DNA of 64,000 bases from Erigeron canadensis. Its lineage: Eukaryota > Streptophyta > Magnoliopsida > Asterales > Asteraceae. The number at the start of each line of letters is the position of its first letter. Position 1 is the first letter of the stretch. The stretch spans positions 25,121,723 through 25,185,722 of the forward strand of contig NC_057767.1 in NCBI RefSeq assembly GCF_010389155.1, read 5' to 3'. The notes under the pieces were generated by a model. The model searched no databases. It saw nothing but the letters and a program-made list of their open reading frames with translations, and was not told where the DNA came from. Below, piece by piece: positions 46,600 through 57,600 of this stretch. The position numbers were made by a program, and so were the translations under genes.

Positions 46600-48424
46600 T
46601 AAAAAGAGAAAGAAGAAAAAGAAAGATGATTAAGGTAAATGGAAACAGCTCAACACGTATTTGAATTAGTTTAAGATGATGAGAAAATGATGATGGTGAC
46701 ATCTGATGATGATTAGTGATATTGATTGATGGTAATTAGTATTTTTAAAAAGAAAAAGAAAGGTATTTATATGTTAAGGTTGAAGTTAATTAAAATTAAA
46801 CTAAAATAAATAATAAAATAACCGACAACAGAAAGCTTCTCCTGATATTTCTGTTATTAAAATGGAAATGAATACCAAAAATGGTGGAGAAATTCGATTT
46901 TGGACAAAGAAAATCTAGATGTAAAAAATGGACATTATCTTTCATATGATTACTGATTTTAATTTTGATAAGGATTTTATTTATATATACATAGATAATG
47001 ATAATAATGATAATATCTATCACTAAATATTGGTAAAATATATAATTTATATATCTGTAATCTATAATCTATAATACTTTATAAAATATTTTGTCCCACA
47101 TTTTTAATTTTATAAAACTTGAAATATTTGTAATATCTCGATCTCATCAGCATCCTTATCACCACCAGTAATCGTCACTCACCTCTCATATCATGTTGGT
47201 GTTACCATCGTGCTGTCACGCGATAACTTGATAGTAAAATACCAAATTATACTTAATTTCTTATATTTTAGAGCCCGTCAATAAAATAATAAATAAAATG
47301 GCTCCGACATGCTTTATTTTTTACCCCCACAACATTTTTTTTTGTTTAATAACGAAAGCAATGTATCCTGTTTAACTTTCGAAATGGTAGACTATACTTT
47401 TCAGAATAATTTCCCTATTTCTTTTAGACTCCTTTTTTAACAAGAATATTTTGTAGTAATATTCATAAATATAAAAGAGATTTTGTATCTAAATTTTCCT
47501 TCAAGAAAGTACCATATTTGTGAGATGCATATAAGATTGGTTTATAGTTAATTAATATTAATATTAATATTGTTTATCATATAGAGAAAAATTTACATTT
47601 CATAATTTAAACAACAACTTCAAATTTGCGTAACAACGTAAAATTTTATGTGTTGTCTAACATTGGTCATTAGCAAGACCCATGTACATAATCCATAAAA
47701 TTAACAATAATTAAGACGGTAGGTTTCAAATATTAACATATTGTATTTCACTTCAAAAAAATGTTAACTTGTATTACCAAAAGTTGTATATTATAAGTTC
47801 TCTATATGTATACATTTTTCCAATATGTTTACACATCAAAAGTTAGGGTCAAATGGGCCATGAGTAAATCGAGGAGCTAGAAATGTTCAAGTCTTCAAAA
47901 GGATGAACTAATATAATGTACGTATTGCTAGTTTCTAACTTTCAAAATGCAAAGCCATCCAAACTTTTATTTTACATGCTTTTATGGATTAAATTAACAA
48001 ATTCCAACTGATAAACAGTCATTAAGATTTACTTTAATTATTATTTATAATATAAATATAATATTCAAAACCATTGGAGCGTATGAACAACTTTATTAAA
48101 GTTTATATCCACATTAGTAATGCAAAAAGTGTTAATAACACTTAATACTTTTATTTTCTTTTTTTATATTACAAAAGAAAAAACAAAACAAAACAAAGAT
48201 AATTAGAAAGAAAATCTTATGGAAGTAGCTTTTAAGACAAGTGGTAAACTGGTAAGTGGTAACCCAAATGCATTGCTCAATTCCATTGCAACTTTGCAAG
48301 TTTGGCATAAATTTACCAGACAGCAATTTCACTTTGACGCTAAACATTGTGGATTAGTTACAGAACTAGCCCCTGAATTTTCATAAAATTGTACATAAGA
48401 AAATATTTAAAATAAGAACATAGT
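46600..48424. other. intergenic, no gene seen
   Basis: AT-rich. Short frames such as 46796-47023 on minus are low-complexity (poly-Ile/Tyr) and unsupported. Confidence 0.5.
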
Positions 48425-48771
48425 TAAAATAAGAACGGTGAAAACATCTTAAAATCATCATTTTGATACATTAAAAGTCCATAAAACTGACATAGTGCAT
48501 AACTAATTATCATTATTTAAGTGTTTAACTACACATTGATTCATCAAAATTGAAAAAATCACATTTTTTGTTGGATGCATCATTTTGATGAATATGCATC
48601 CAAGATGGATGCACAAAACAAAAAGCATGATTATTTCGATTTTGACGGATGAATATGTTGTTAAACACTTAAATAATGATAATTAGTTATGCACTATGTT
48701 AGTTTTATGGACTTTTAATGCATCAAAATAATGTTTTTAAGGTGTTCTCACCGTTCTTATTTTAAAAGTGT
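48425..48771. mobile_element. foldback MITE-like inverted repeat
   Basis: Arms of about 105 bp pair: AAAATAAGAACGGTGAAAAC with GTTCTCACCGTTCTTATTTT, and TAATTATCATTATTTAAGTG with its complement. The loop of about 130 bp holds smaller GGATGCATC inverted words. Outer limits and target duplication were not fixed; the right side runs into a (TA)n tract at 48792. Confidence 0.65.
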
Positions 48772-48799
48772 TCTCACCAGAGTGTTACCCTATATATAT

Positions 48800-49557
48800 A
48801 TATATGAAAGGAAATTATACATACATATAGCCTTTTCTATCACAAACATAAAAAGATAAAGGATAAAAAAATTTTATTCTAGTTTTTTTTTAACCTTTGA
48901 ATGTTCAAAGAATTTTCGTCTCACCTATTAGCCCCTACGTTCTTCGAGTAGAATGTCATTCGAATTTCAAGAACCAGATAATATTTTTTTTTATTCTAGT
49001 TATGAAAAAATAAAAAATACTTTGAGATAGATGTGTTCGGTTCATTTATTCACAGACATACTTTTGGTTATTAAATCTGGTAAAAATGATAGAGATTTGC
49101 TTCTAGTCTTTTTATAGATTCCGATGATTTTAAACAAAAACTATGTAACAATTTGGTACCCGCACTTTAACATTTGTTCTAATTCTATTTTCACTTTTTT
49201 TTCATGTAGAGTATGCATTTATATAGGAAAAAATTTTGAACAAAAAGTTATAAAAAACAAAATTTGTCCCCAAGAGCATTTCCATTATAGAGGTTGTTGG
49301 ATTTTTGGAAGTGTAGTTAAATTACTTTATTTGCATATCGCAAGGCTAAAATAATATACTACAGTCCATAAAAATAAAAAATAACAGCTTGTCAAAACAA
49401 TTAACAATATATGTGTGCGTATTACGTGTAAAAACTTTAAGGCTAGCTTAGGCTAGAGGTGATAGCAATTCACAGTCGTACTTTCAACACACCTTTAACA
49501 AAAAGCATTTATGTAGTCGAGTTATTTTCTTAATCTGTGTACCAAACCAATATTAAT
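48800..49557. other. intergenic, no gene seen
   Basis: AT-rich sequence. ORF 49124-49354 shows no domain and looks like chance. Confidence 0.5.
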
Positions 49558-49756
49558 AGAAAAAATGATCCAACTGCATACTTAATATAAGCTTAGGTAC
49601 TGTCACTTTAAAAAAAAGTTATAAATTAAAACTTTGAATTTGATAAACACACATAGCCTCCCTGAATTTTACATAACCTCTGTTTGAATTTTACACAATC
49701 CCCCTACTTTATCTAAGATAGGTACTGCATGCTTTATATAACCTTTCCCCATAGTA
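49558..49756 (-). repeat. dispersed repeat, inverted relative to 9924-10116
   Basis: It matches the repeat in BCAT intron 4 on the opposite strand through AAGCTTAGGTACTGTCA, CCTGAATTTTACATAACCTC and GGTACTGCATGC. Copies differ at many sites. No coding potential. Confidence 0.5.
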
Positions 49757-50755
49757 ATATTGCTTTATGAGCTTGAGGAGCTTACACTAAAAACAATCCA
49801 TCATACACAATAGCATTAACAAGGAAAGAGATTTCTCAAGTTACTTTTAATATAGCTAATCATATTAGGGTAATATTAATTCTTAGATGAAAATTAAGGG
49901 TTAAGATTTAAAGATGACCTTTGAATCTTAGCCTATAATTTTCAATTAAGGACTAAGATTTTTTCAACTTAACTCAAATTGAGAAATTAAACTGAGGGAA
50001 TCCCATCTCCAAAAAATCCTTAGAATTTAACGAATACATACATCATTATGGGAATTCGATTCAACTAATATACATCACAAACATTATAAAAATACCATCT
50101 TTCATCCTTTGAACCAAAAAAGATAAATGAAGAAAATAATGTATACCAGTTAGGGGTGAGTAAAATAAAGTTATAGTTTGATTTTGTTTTCATATGAAAA
50201 ACCAAATCAATTAAACCGAACCGATTCAAAAATATATATTGTTTATTTTATTATATATTTATATCATTATATTACTTATTCTTAATGTATATGTTAATAT
50301 ATTTGCTTTTTTTAGTGTACAAAATAGTATAATTTATATGTTTAGGTTAAACACAACAAGAAGATCAATTCAATATAAAATGACGTATAATTGAAAACAA
50401 ATCCAAATCGAACCATATTGACCCTATCATTATCATCGTGAACTATGTGGTACAAGCTAGCTAAAGTATATCACATTTATATATTAAAAGTTATAATGTT
50501 CAATAAAGTAATGTTTGGTAAATCTTATTGTGTAAAAATAATTGAGTAAAACTTGGGGATAGAGTGGATGAGGAGGATCTAGGCCAGCCGGTAGAGGTTT
50601 AAAAGTTATGACATGTGTGGCATGAAGAGGTTGGGATGCCAATGAATCAATCACAAGGATAAGGTGGTGGTCTTTTTACACAAACTCAAACAAACAATGA
50701 CATGAAATAAATTACCTAATACACTTGGACCCCTTGCATATATGACACCATTTAC
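49757..50755. other. intergenic with a possible hAT fragment
   Basis: TTAGGGGTGAGTAAAATAAA at 50150 resembles a hAT end, and GAACCATATTGACCCTA near 50429 could be its partner. The flanking 8-mers do not match. No gene seen. Confidence 0.35.
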
Positions 50756-51672
50756 TAGGGATGAGCAAGAAGTCCCAAATCTTAATCTCGTCCCGATACC
50801 ATCCTGATCCCGGTTCTGAGAAGTGGTACCGAATCCCGATCGGGATCGATACCGGTACCCATTTTTTTGAGTTTGCGGGACCAGTACCAATTAGTACCGG
50901 TACCAGGAAATCCCGAAAATACCGAGGTAGTCCCAAAGTCCTGATATATTAGCTGCAAGGTGGAATTTACGTAAGCTTTGTCTAGTTATCTAGCTTACTG
51001 CCACGATTGGAATCATTGAAAAAATTGGCCATTTTACATATACAAAACTAACATAGCTATATAAGAGTTATTAATATATATTGACTCTTATTCTACATAT
51101 GCATAATCATTAATCAAATATTAGTTTATATGAAGTTTTTGTTTTCAACATAGGTAAAAGCATACCATTCACACTAAAACAAATGCTAACATTTAGTAAT
51201 AGCAAGCCTTTTATGCTATTCAGGTATAAATTATGTCTTCAATTCAGTTGCTAATCTGTACAATTTATTTCTAGTATATGTAAACATGAGCACATGGCCT
51301 TCGATCTCCATGTGACTAATTATATCTGCACCTAATATCTAGCATTCTCATTCACCTTGTAAACAAGCTGCTTTCGTGTTTAGTTCAAGCTCTAAAGTTT
51401 TTTCGTAAAGTCAAGAAGGTGCAATATCATTTTTGAGGTGCTCTGTTTTTAGTGCTAACAGAGAAAAAGCTACATATGATATATGTTAATTTGCGAAAAT
51501 TCGGTACTAGTCGGGATTTGGTACCGAAATCCCGGTCCCGTACCGATTCGGTACCAGTCCCGTACCGATTTATATGAGACCGGGATCGGTACCCACCTTT
51601 GGTCAAATTTGGGATCGGTACCGTCGGTACCGGGACCGGTACAGGACGGTACCAGTCCTACGCCTATCCCTA
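50756..51672. mobile_element. complete 917 bp non-autonomous hAT element
   Basis: The ends are TAGGGATGAGCAAG and, on the other strand, TAGGGATAGGCGTA. A perfect 8 bp target duplication CCATTTAC lies at 50748-50755 and 51673-51680. Each end carries a dense array of GGTACCG/CGGTACC and GGGACCGG words (50810-50925 and 51500-51655) facing inward as inverted arrays, the typical hAT subterminal layout. The AT-rich middle has no transposase. Confidence 0.88.
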
Positions 51673-52021
51673 CCATTTACCAACCGATGTTTTTGTCACT
51701 AAATTACAATAGTATATGTCTAATTTATTTTGAATTAAATGCTAGTAAATTTTATGTTGCCTTTTACCTCGGAACAAAAAACAACAGGAAGCTCGCTTAG
51801 AAGTAGAAACTGAAAATCAAACCCACTTGATCAATAGACAAAGGACCACGAATACGAACCACCTGTAGGTTGTAACGTTCATGCACGTACGAAAAATATA
51901 CCAATGAACCACATATATTTAAACCAAACACCTTCAAGATGACCATCAGACAACAAACAACGATGACCATGAACCCATAGTGGAACTATAAAGGAATCAG
52001 AAAGGGTCTTAGGTCCCCAAA

Positions 52022-52026
52022 ATATT
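52022..52026. repeat. LTR element target duplication (left)
   Basis: ATATT, repeated exactly at 58368-58372 after the right LTR; 5 bp is the usual length for LTR retrotransposons. Confidence 0.9.
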
Positions 52027-52414
52027 TGTTTGTACACCAAGCCGGGATCTTAGAACGGAGAGGATGAGAGGTTTAAGGTTGTATGCTGGCGATTCCCTTA
52101 CGGTAAGGCAGAACCTTTTGTACGCCAACTATGTGTAGTATGTGTGTTGTACGTGTAGAGAATGATCTCAGTTGTGTATATTGTATCCCCTTTTATAGGG
52201 TAAATGTATCGTGTCCTCCAAGTAGGGTTTTCCCCTCTTGGAATAGATTTGTTGCCCCTTTTAGGGGATTCATAGTTATCTTCTGCGTAACCAGCTGTCT
52301 AAGAGATAAGTCCAGATCTTCATATTGGGAGAATGTATATCCTTTCCATAATTATCAGATCCAAGGTAGTCTATGTGTAGGCTCCATAGCGAGGTTGGGT
52401 GGGTAACACCAACA
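52027..52414 (-). repeat. left LTR (3' LTR of the minus-strand element), 388 bp
   Basis: It starts TGTTTGTACACC and ends GGTAACACCAACA. It differs from the right LTR at about 16 positions, all in the outer 87 and 58 bp; bases 52114-52356 are identical. The 91-codon frame inside both LTRs is a by-product of this conservation. Confidence 0.92.
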
Positions 52415-52426
52415 AGCCCCCAGTTT
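52415..52426 (-). promoter_or_regulatory. polypurine tract
   Basis: On minus it reads AAACTGGGGGCT immediately before the LTR, the place and base bias expected for the plus-strand primer. Confidence 0.7.
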
Positions 52427-52512
52427 AATATAAGGAGCTGCGAAGATCGTTGTATTAAACTCGAAAAAGCTTCCGTAGCAAGTGCTCGCTATAGCGTCAT
52501 GTTGTCGATATA

Positions 52513-52629
52513 ATTCCTAACCCTGCCTTCTCACATCTCAACAACTTCGTATGTTAAGCCTATCACGAAGTTTGCCCAGACTTTGTAGTTAAGCCATTAC
52601 AAGGTTTGGTCAGCTGTCGGGATGCGAGC
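52513..52629 (+). repeat. stem-loop repeat, left copy
   Basis: It has two hairpins: AACTTCGT...ACGAAGTT (52543-52572, 8 bp stem) and CTTTGTA...TACAAGG (52581-52604, 7 bp stem with one G-T). Both loops contain TTAAGCC. A copy lies at 54972-55086, on the other side of the antisense ORF. Confidence 0.8.
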
Positions 52630-52868
52630 GAACAAAGGTTTCGGAAAGTATATCATGTTTTGTGGAGTCCAAGGGCTCTTTGGTGGTGAAATGGCAACTT
52701 GCACCAAATAACAGGGTGAAAGGTGTAATTATGTAGTAGGTGTGGGATTAATGGGAGTGCGTATCTCAAAGTTTTTCAAAAGCTTCTCCACCGATTGATA
52801 TATCCCTAATTCCATTTCATTTTCCTTTTATTTCTTCTCAAAATAATTGTTCTTCATCTTCCCTGCTT

Positions 52869-54887
52869 GTGGTGGTGATTCATAATCATATCAAGGAGAT
52901 TTTCGTTCCCATATTTTCAACCGAGGTAATCATCTTTTTCCCTTTAATTCGAGCTTTCTTCAGGATGTCAAAGAAAGGTATCCATAATACTTATTCTCTA
53001 GTAGATGATGATGTTTTAGATGAGTTTGTTGCTAAGTATTTTCCTGGCCGCCGTCAGTCATTCCAATTGCCAGATCGGAATCAGACAATGATGTATCCCC
53101 CTGCTGGCTATGTAGGTGTATATGTTAAGACGTTCACCCATGGGAGTGTTAGATACCCATTTTCGAAATTTTTCCTTGATGTTTTGAAATACTATGGCTG
53201 TCATATATCTATGATGAATCCACTCGGGTGTGCCCGTATTATGGCTTTTGAAATTGTGTGTGCTGCCGGTGATTGGATAACAATAGCAAATAGGCCAAAG
53301 GTAGATTTTATTGTAAAGGGTGGGGTTGATCTCCGCGGTTGGAAGGATGAGTTTATATATATGCAAAGTAGTTTGATTCCTGGTGATTACCAATCGTTGG
53401 TTAATTGGGAAAACCTTGTGGTTTGTGAGAAGGGATGGTTTGCTAATAGTATTCCCCGTAAGGATGTTGGGGAAATGCTCAATGTGTTGCTTAGGGAGGG
53501 GATGACTGTGTATTTGTATCCTGAAGGAATTTTATTGAGGGCTAGGGTTGTAAACAATATTGCTGAAGATGAGGAAAAGTTTGATGGTAGGTGTTTTTTA
53601 TGTGTTATATTGTTGCTTTTTGTTTGTAATGAGACTAAAATGCGTTGGTATGCAGATATTTCTTACTTGCAATTCGTGAGGAAAGGTACCAAGGAGGTGT
53701 CTGAAGCTTCTCGTGTTGAACCTTCTGCTGCTGGAGGTAATAATGAGACTATTGCTGATAGCGGGGAGATTGCTAGTCGACTTCCTACCCCGGTGAACAC
53801 CATTGATGTTGAAGATTTTCCCGAGAATGCTTCCAAAAGGAAAAATGATGCCCAATCTGATACTACCATTGTTGGTCGTCTAAAAACGGCAAGAGTTGCT
53901 GCTGCTACTGCTGGGAACGTAGGTAATAGTCCACCTAAGCGTGATGTGGATGCTGCTTCACGGAGGGGGAAAATTGTAGGCAAGCCAGTTCGCAGGATCC
54001 TGCGTGCCACTGCTAGTGATTCTTCAAATGGTAGATATATCTTTCTGAGTTTGTAGAGCCATCTTTCTTTTTTTTTCTTTTTTTTTGTAGTGATGATTTT
54101 CCATTGTTGTTATTGTAGCTCACGAATATTATGAGTCCGAGTGGGTTTTTCGTTCTTCACTTCCCAAAAGAACAATTGAGGATGCTCGTGCTTAAACTCC
54201 GTTAGAGTTTTTGAAGTCTATGATTGAGGACAGTGATGCTCATAGTTTGATGGTGCAGCAGTTTATGTTGAGGTATGGGGATGCTCTGAAAGATCTTGCT
54301 TTGGAGAAGGCCAAGAGTGAAGGTCTTGAAAAAATGGCTCAGATGTTTGAGGCCAAGCTTAATTCTTCTGATCAAAAGACTGTGGCTGACTTGAAGCGTA
54401 AATTGAGCGAAGCTGAGACTGCGTTGGGATTGCAGGGTAGTGACTTGTCTGCCAAAGTGAGGAGAATGCCAAATTGAAGGCTGAGTTAAAAGTCAAGGCT
54501 GTCGTGTTTGCTGAGCAGTTGTCCTCTTTAAGTTCAAATGTTGATCTGTTGACCACCCAGGTAGAGGCATTGAGGTTGGATCGTAAGAGATTGATCACTA
54601 AATTTATTCCATATGCTTGTAAAACATTGTTGGGTAGTCGTGAAGTGTGCCAGTCCATTGGTGATGGTATCTCGGCCAATCGTGAGGAGGAAAGGGCTAG
54701 GGTTTTGGAGGAATTTGTTGTGGAAGGTCATGTTGATTTGAACAGGCGTGCAGACTATAAGCCTGGTGCTTCTGAGAGGGTGGTTGCAGCTGTTGTGGAG
54801 TGGAAACAAGTTGCATTTCCATTTATTGGTGTGTTGAGTTCCAACCCTGATGCTTCCCCTGATGAGCTTTTACAACTCCGTCCTTAG
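52869..54887 (+). pseudogene. antisense ORF (aORF) of Tat-type element, decayed
   Basis: It lies on the strand opposite gag. The N-terminal part has PPAGYVGVYVKTFTHGSVRY, then PFSKFFLDVLKYYG and RIMAFEIVCAAGDW. This resembles the domain annotated in plants as 'putative gypsy type transposon' (PF04195), known from extra ORFs of Tat-lineage elements. The C-terminal half (54211-54600) is heptad-rich and likely coiled coil. GT-AG introns are plausible at 53587-53655 (69 bp) and 54031-54118. One premature stop (TAA at 54193-54195) and one frameshift near 54460-54475 break it. Function is unknown; a host gene is unlikely given its position inside the element. Confidence 0.7.
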
Positions 54888-54971
54888 GTGCATTTGCTTC
54901 GTGCTTTTGTTTGAACGTGTCTAGGCGTATGTACGCTTTAAACAATATTTTGTTATGTATGTGTATGGAAC

Positions 54972-55086
54972 TCCTAACCCTTTCTACCCACGCCAACAAC
55001 TTCGTATGTTAAGCCTATCACGAAGTTTTCCCAGTCTTTGTAGTTAAGCCATTATAAGGTGTGGGCAACTGTTGGATGTGGGTAAG
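54972..55086 (+). repeat. stem-loop repeat, right copy
   Basis: Same two hairpins as the left copy, at 54998-55027 and 55036-55059. The second stem has TATAAGG where the left copy has TACAAGG, turning a G-C pair into G-T, so pairing is kept. Weaker similarity continues beyond 55086. Confidence 0.8.
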
Positions 55087-55480
55087 CCAGGGTTTCAGAA
55101 TCCTTTTGTGTCACCAGGCTTGCTCCATGGTGAGGTTTATAACCCATTTGTAGATGGGTGTAAGACATATGTTATGTAACTGCATTTTTAATGTATGTAT
55201 GCATGCTTATAATATTGTATTGTAAGTAGGTGCTCGTGGGCGACCCATAATGGGATTGTTTTGTATGTGTGAGGTTGTGATCCTCTTCACTTAAAACAAG
55301 AATGTGTAAGCAAAATGAAATGCTTTTATTAAAGTAAAGTCGGGGGAGAATTACATGGATCAATGTCATGATTGATAGGTTGTGTTCCCTCCGCTTATTT
55401 TGTAAATGGATGCTTCCCTAGTTCATTGTATAGGCAGCTTCAATTGCTTTGTTTTTGTTGGGTGCATGATCCTCTTTCTT
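55087..55480. other. element interior, non-coding
   Basis: Between the right stem-loop repeat and the LTR-like segment. No protein similarity seen; this is where part of pol would be expected in a full element. Confidence 0.5.
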
Positions 55481-55499
55481 TATTTGACGAATTCCTTTA

Positions 55500-55860
55500 A
55501 CTAGATGTGACAGTTGTTTGATCAAAGAACCGCACGGTCCTCCGATCGAAACAAGGCGAGGGGTTTTGACCGATTTGTTGGTGATTCCCTTACAGTAAAA
55601 AGGGTCGAAGACCACTTTACGCCATTGTATCTGAGGTGTTTGTGTTGGCGGTGGAGACGACTTCGTAGAGAAGACGACCACCTTAGGTGATCGGGTGAAT
55701 GAGGCTTAGTATCTCGTAGAAAGAACTTGATGCCTTTATTCGTGAGGGGATGACCTTTTTATATAGGACTAACTTATCTTGGAGAATAAGTTAGGGTTTT
55801 AGGGGGATACCCTATCGTTTTGGGTACAAGATATGGTAGACATGTTTATGGGATTTACAT
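55500..55860 (-). repeat. LTR-like segment inside the element
   Basis: On minus it has TATATAAAAAGG (55775-55764), an A/T-poor leader, then GGCGTAAAGTGG and ACTGTAAGGGAATCACCA. The element's own LTRs have TATAAAAGGGG, GGCGTACAAAAGG and ACCGCAAGGGAATCGCCA in the same order. It looks like part of a related family's LTR (promoter to U5). Ends, PBS and target duplications were not found. Confidence 0.5.
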
Positions 55861-55944
55861 GTCATATTATAGATATATTATAATAATAAAAGATAAGGAA
55901 ACTTACCTTTGCTTTAGGAGGAAGAAATAAGAGATTTCCTCCAT

Positions 55945-56035
55945 ATTTGGCAGAGCTCCGTTTTGACGGAGTGAGCTCCGTTCTCCTAAGGTGACCTCCG
56001 TTCTGACGGATGTGAGCTCCGTATTTCTGGCATAA
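55945..56035. repeat. CTCCGT/ACGGAG hairpin cluster
   Basis: CTCCGT-TTTG-ACGGAG (55956-55971) is a perfect 6 bp hairpin. TCCGT-TCTG-ACGGA (55997-56010) is a second, and two more GAGCTCCGT words lie between and after them. It sits at the 3' limit of gag. Confidence 0.6.
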
Positions 56036-57359
56036 AACATCCTTAAACAGCCTTAGTAATACGGAGGTAAAGCTCTGTATAGGGTACATCATCAACAGCT
56101 TTTCAGTCTTTACAGCTTCATCGATTGCTTTCATCAATTGATAACATGAATTTGTATCATGTCCTATATCATTGTGGAACTCGCAGTACTTGTTTCTATC
56201 TCTACGCCCTGTGTCAGGCATCTTGGGTGGTGCTGGAAATGTCTGTCCCACTATTTTTGTTAGTTGGATTTCCCTTGGTGTCTTGCTTATTTCTGGGAGT
56301 GTCATTGGATTATATTCTCTTCTATTATAAGGAGTGTAGCGGGCTTGGTTGTCTTTCCCTTCATTCCATTTCCCTTTTTTGTTTCTTGATGGGTCTTCAC
56401 TGTTCGTTGAAATTTCTTTTGTGTCCAAGAATTTATGCGCCCTTTTTTGTGCCTCATCGTATGTTTCAGCCAAATCTGTGTTCAAACGTTCGACAAGCTC
56501 CCTGCTTCTACATCCGTGTATTAACCCTGAGACTCTCTGGGATTCTGGTAGCCAGAAATTCCCTGGGTTTCATTCGTAAAGCGCTGGATGAAGTCTCTTA
56601 TTGTTTTGTTCTCCCTTTGTTTGATGTTGTGGACTGAGACATGTGTCTTCTTATGTTATTTTTGTTGGCTAAAATGAGATTGAAATTTCGATTTAAGATC
56701 GTCAAAGCTGTTTATAGATCCTTCTTGGAGGTTTGATAGCCATTCTCTTGCATCGCTCATGAGGCCCATTCTAAATGCTTTGCATGCCACTGGCTCGATC
56801 CAATTTTGAATTTCTGTTGCCCCTTCAAAAGCTTGAAGGAAATCATTGGGGTCGTCCTTTCTGTTATATGTCCCCAGGTGGGAGGGGTATTTCATGTTTG
56901 CTGGTAATGGATAATTTTTGATCCATTCTGCAAATGAAGATTGTTGCAGAGTCTTGCTCAAGGTAAACGGTCTTGTCATGGTAACCTGCCCTGGGTGTGA
57001 GTTTTGATTCCAGGGGTACGTTGTGTAAATGTTGGGCTGTGGTTCAGTGTTTTGGTACCCTGGGATTGCTGCCTGGAATCCTGGGTATGTTTGCATTCCT
57101 GGGTAGTTCGGAACCTGATAGAATGCTTGAGAAATTAGAGGTGGCTACCTTTGTACGTACCCTGCTAAATTTGCTTGATTGTTTTGCATGTACTGCTCTT
57201 GTCCCAAGGCTTGGGGGATTGGGTATAGTAACCACGGGGTCCATTTGGGAAGGCTAAGGTGTATAGACCCTGGGTGTAGGTATTTTGTTGCCCTTGTGAG
57301 TTGTTTTGGTGATTTGGCATATTTTTAAAATGATTATGTTGATTCTGGGTGGCGGTAGA

Positions 57360-57600
57360 TCCTGGGTTTTGTGTACCCAGGGTCCTGATATGGGAACCTG
57401 AGGTTTGTGTTCCTACGGTATTGATATGAGATCCTGGGGTTTGTGTTCCCATGGTATTGGTATAATATCATGGGGTTTGTGTTCCTACGGTATTGATATG
57501 AGATCTTGGGGTTTGTGTTCCTAGGGTATTGATATGAGATCCTGGGGTTTGTGCTCTCAGGGTATTGGTATGAGAACCTGTGGTTTGCGTTCCTAGGGAT
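57360..57600 (-). repeat. 36 bp tandem repeat in gag
   Basis: About six to seven units of 36 bp (12 codons) sit in frame with gag. The consensus word on + is GGTATTGATATGAGATCCTG. One unit carries the stop at 57468-57470. Confidence 0.8.

Noticed and set aside
52131..52406. 91-codon open frame repeated at 58084-58359
   Set aside because: It lies entirely inside the two LTRs; the frame survives because the LTR cores are identical, not because of coding.
52869..54056. Host gene of unknown function
   Set aside because: It is inside the LTR element, opposite gag, bracketed by element-specific repeats and matches the known aORF type of Tat elements.
52415..55000. Plus-strand orientation for the LTR element
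   Set aside because: The base after the left LTR is a C-rich tract rather than a primer site, while TTGGCGCC lies next to the right LTR on minus and gag is on minus.
55418..55681. 87-codon minus-strand frame as a pol remnant
   Set aside because: No protease or RT motif; the stretch overlaps the LTR-like segment instead.
57360..57600. CRISPR-like array
   Set aside because: The 36 bp units are contiguous with no spacers and are in frame with gag; this is a coding tandem repeat in a eukaryote.
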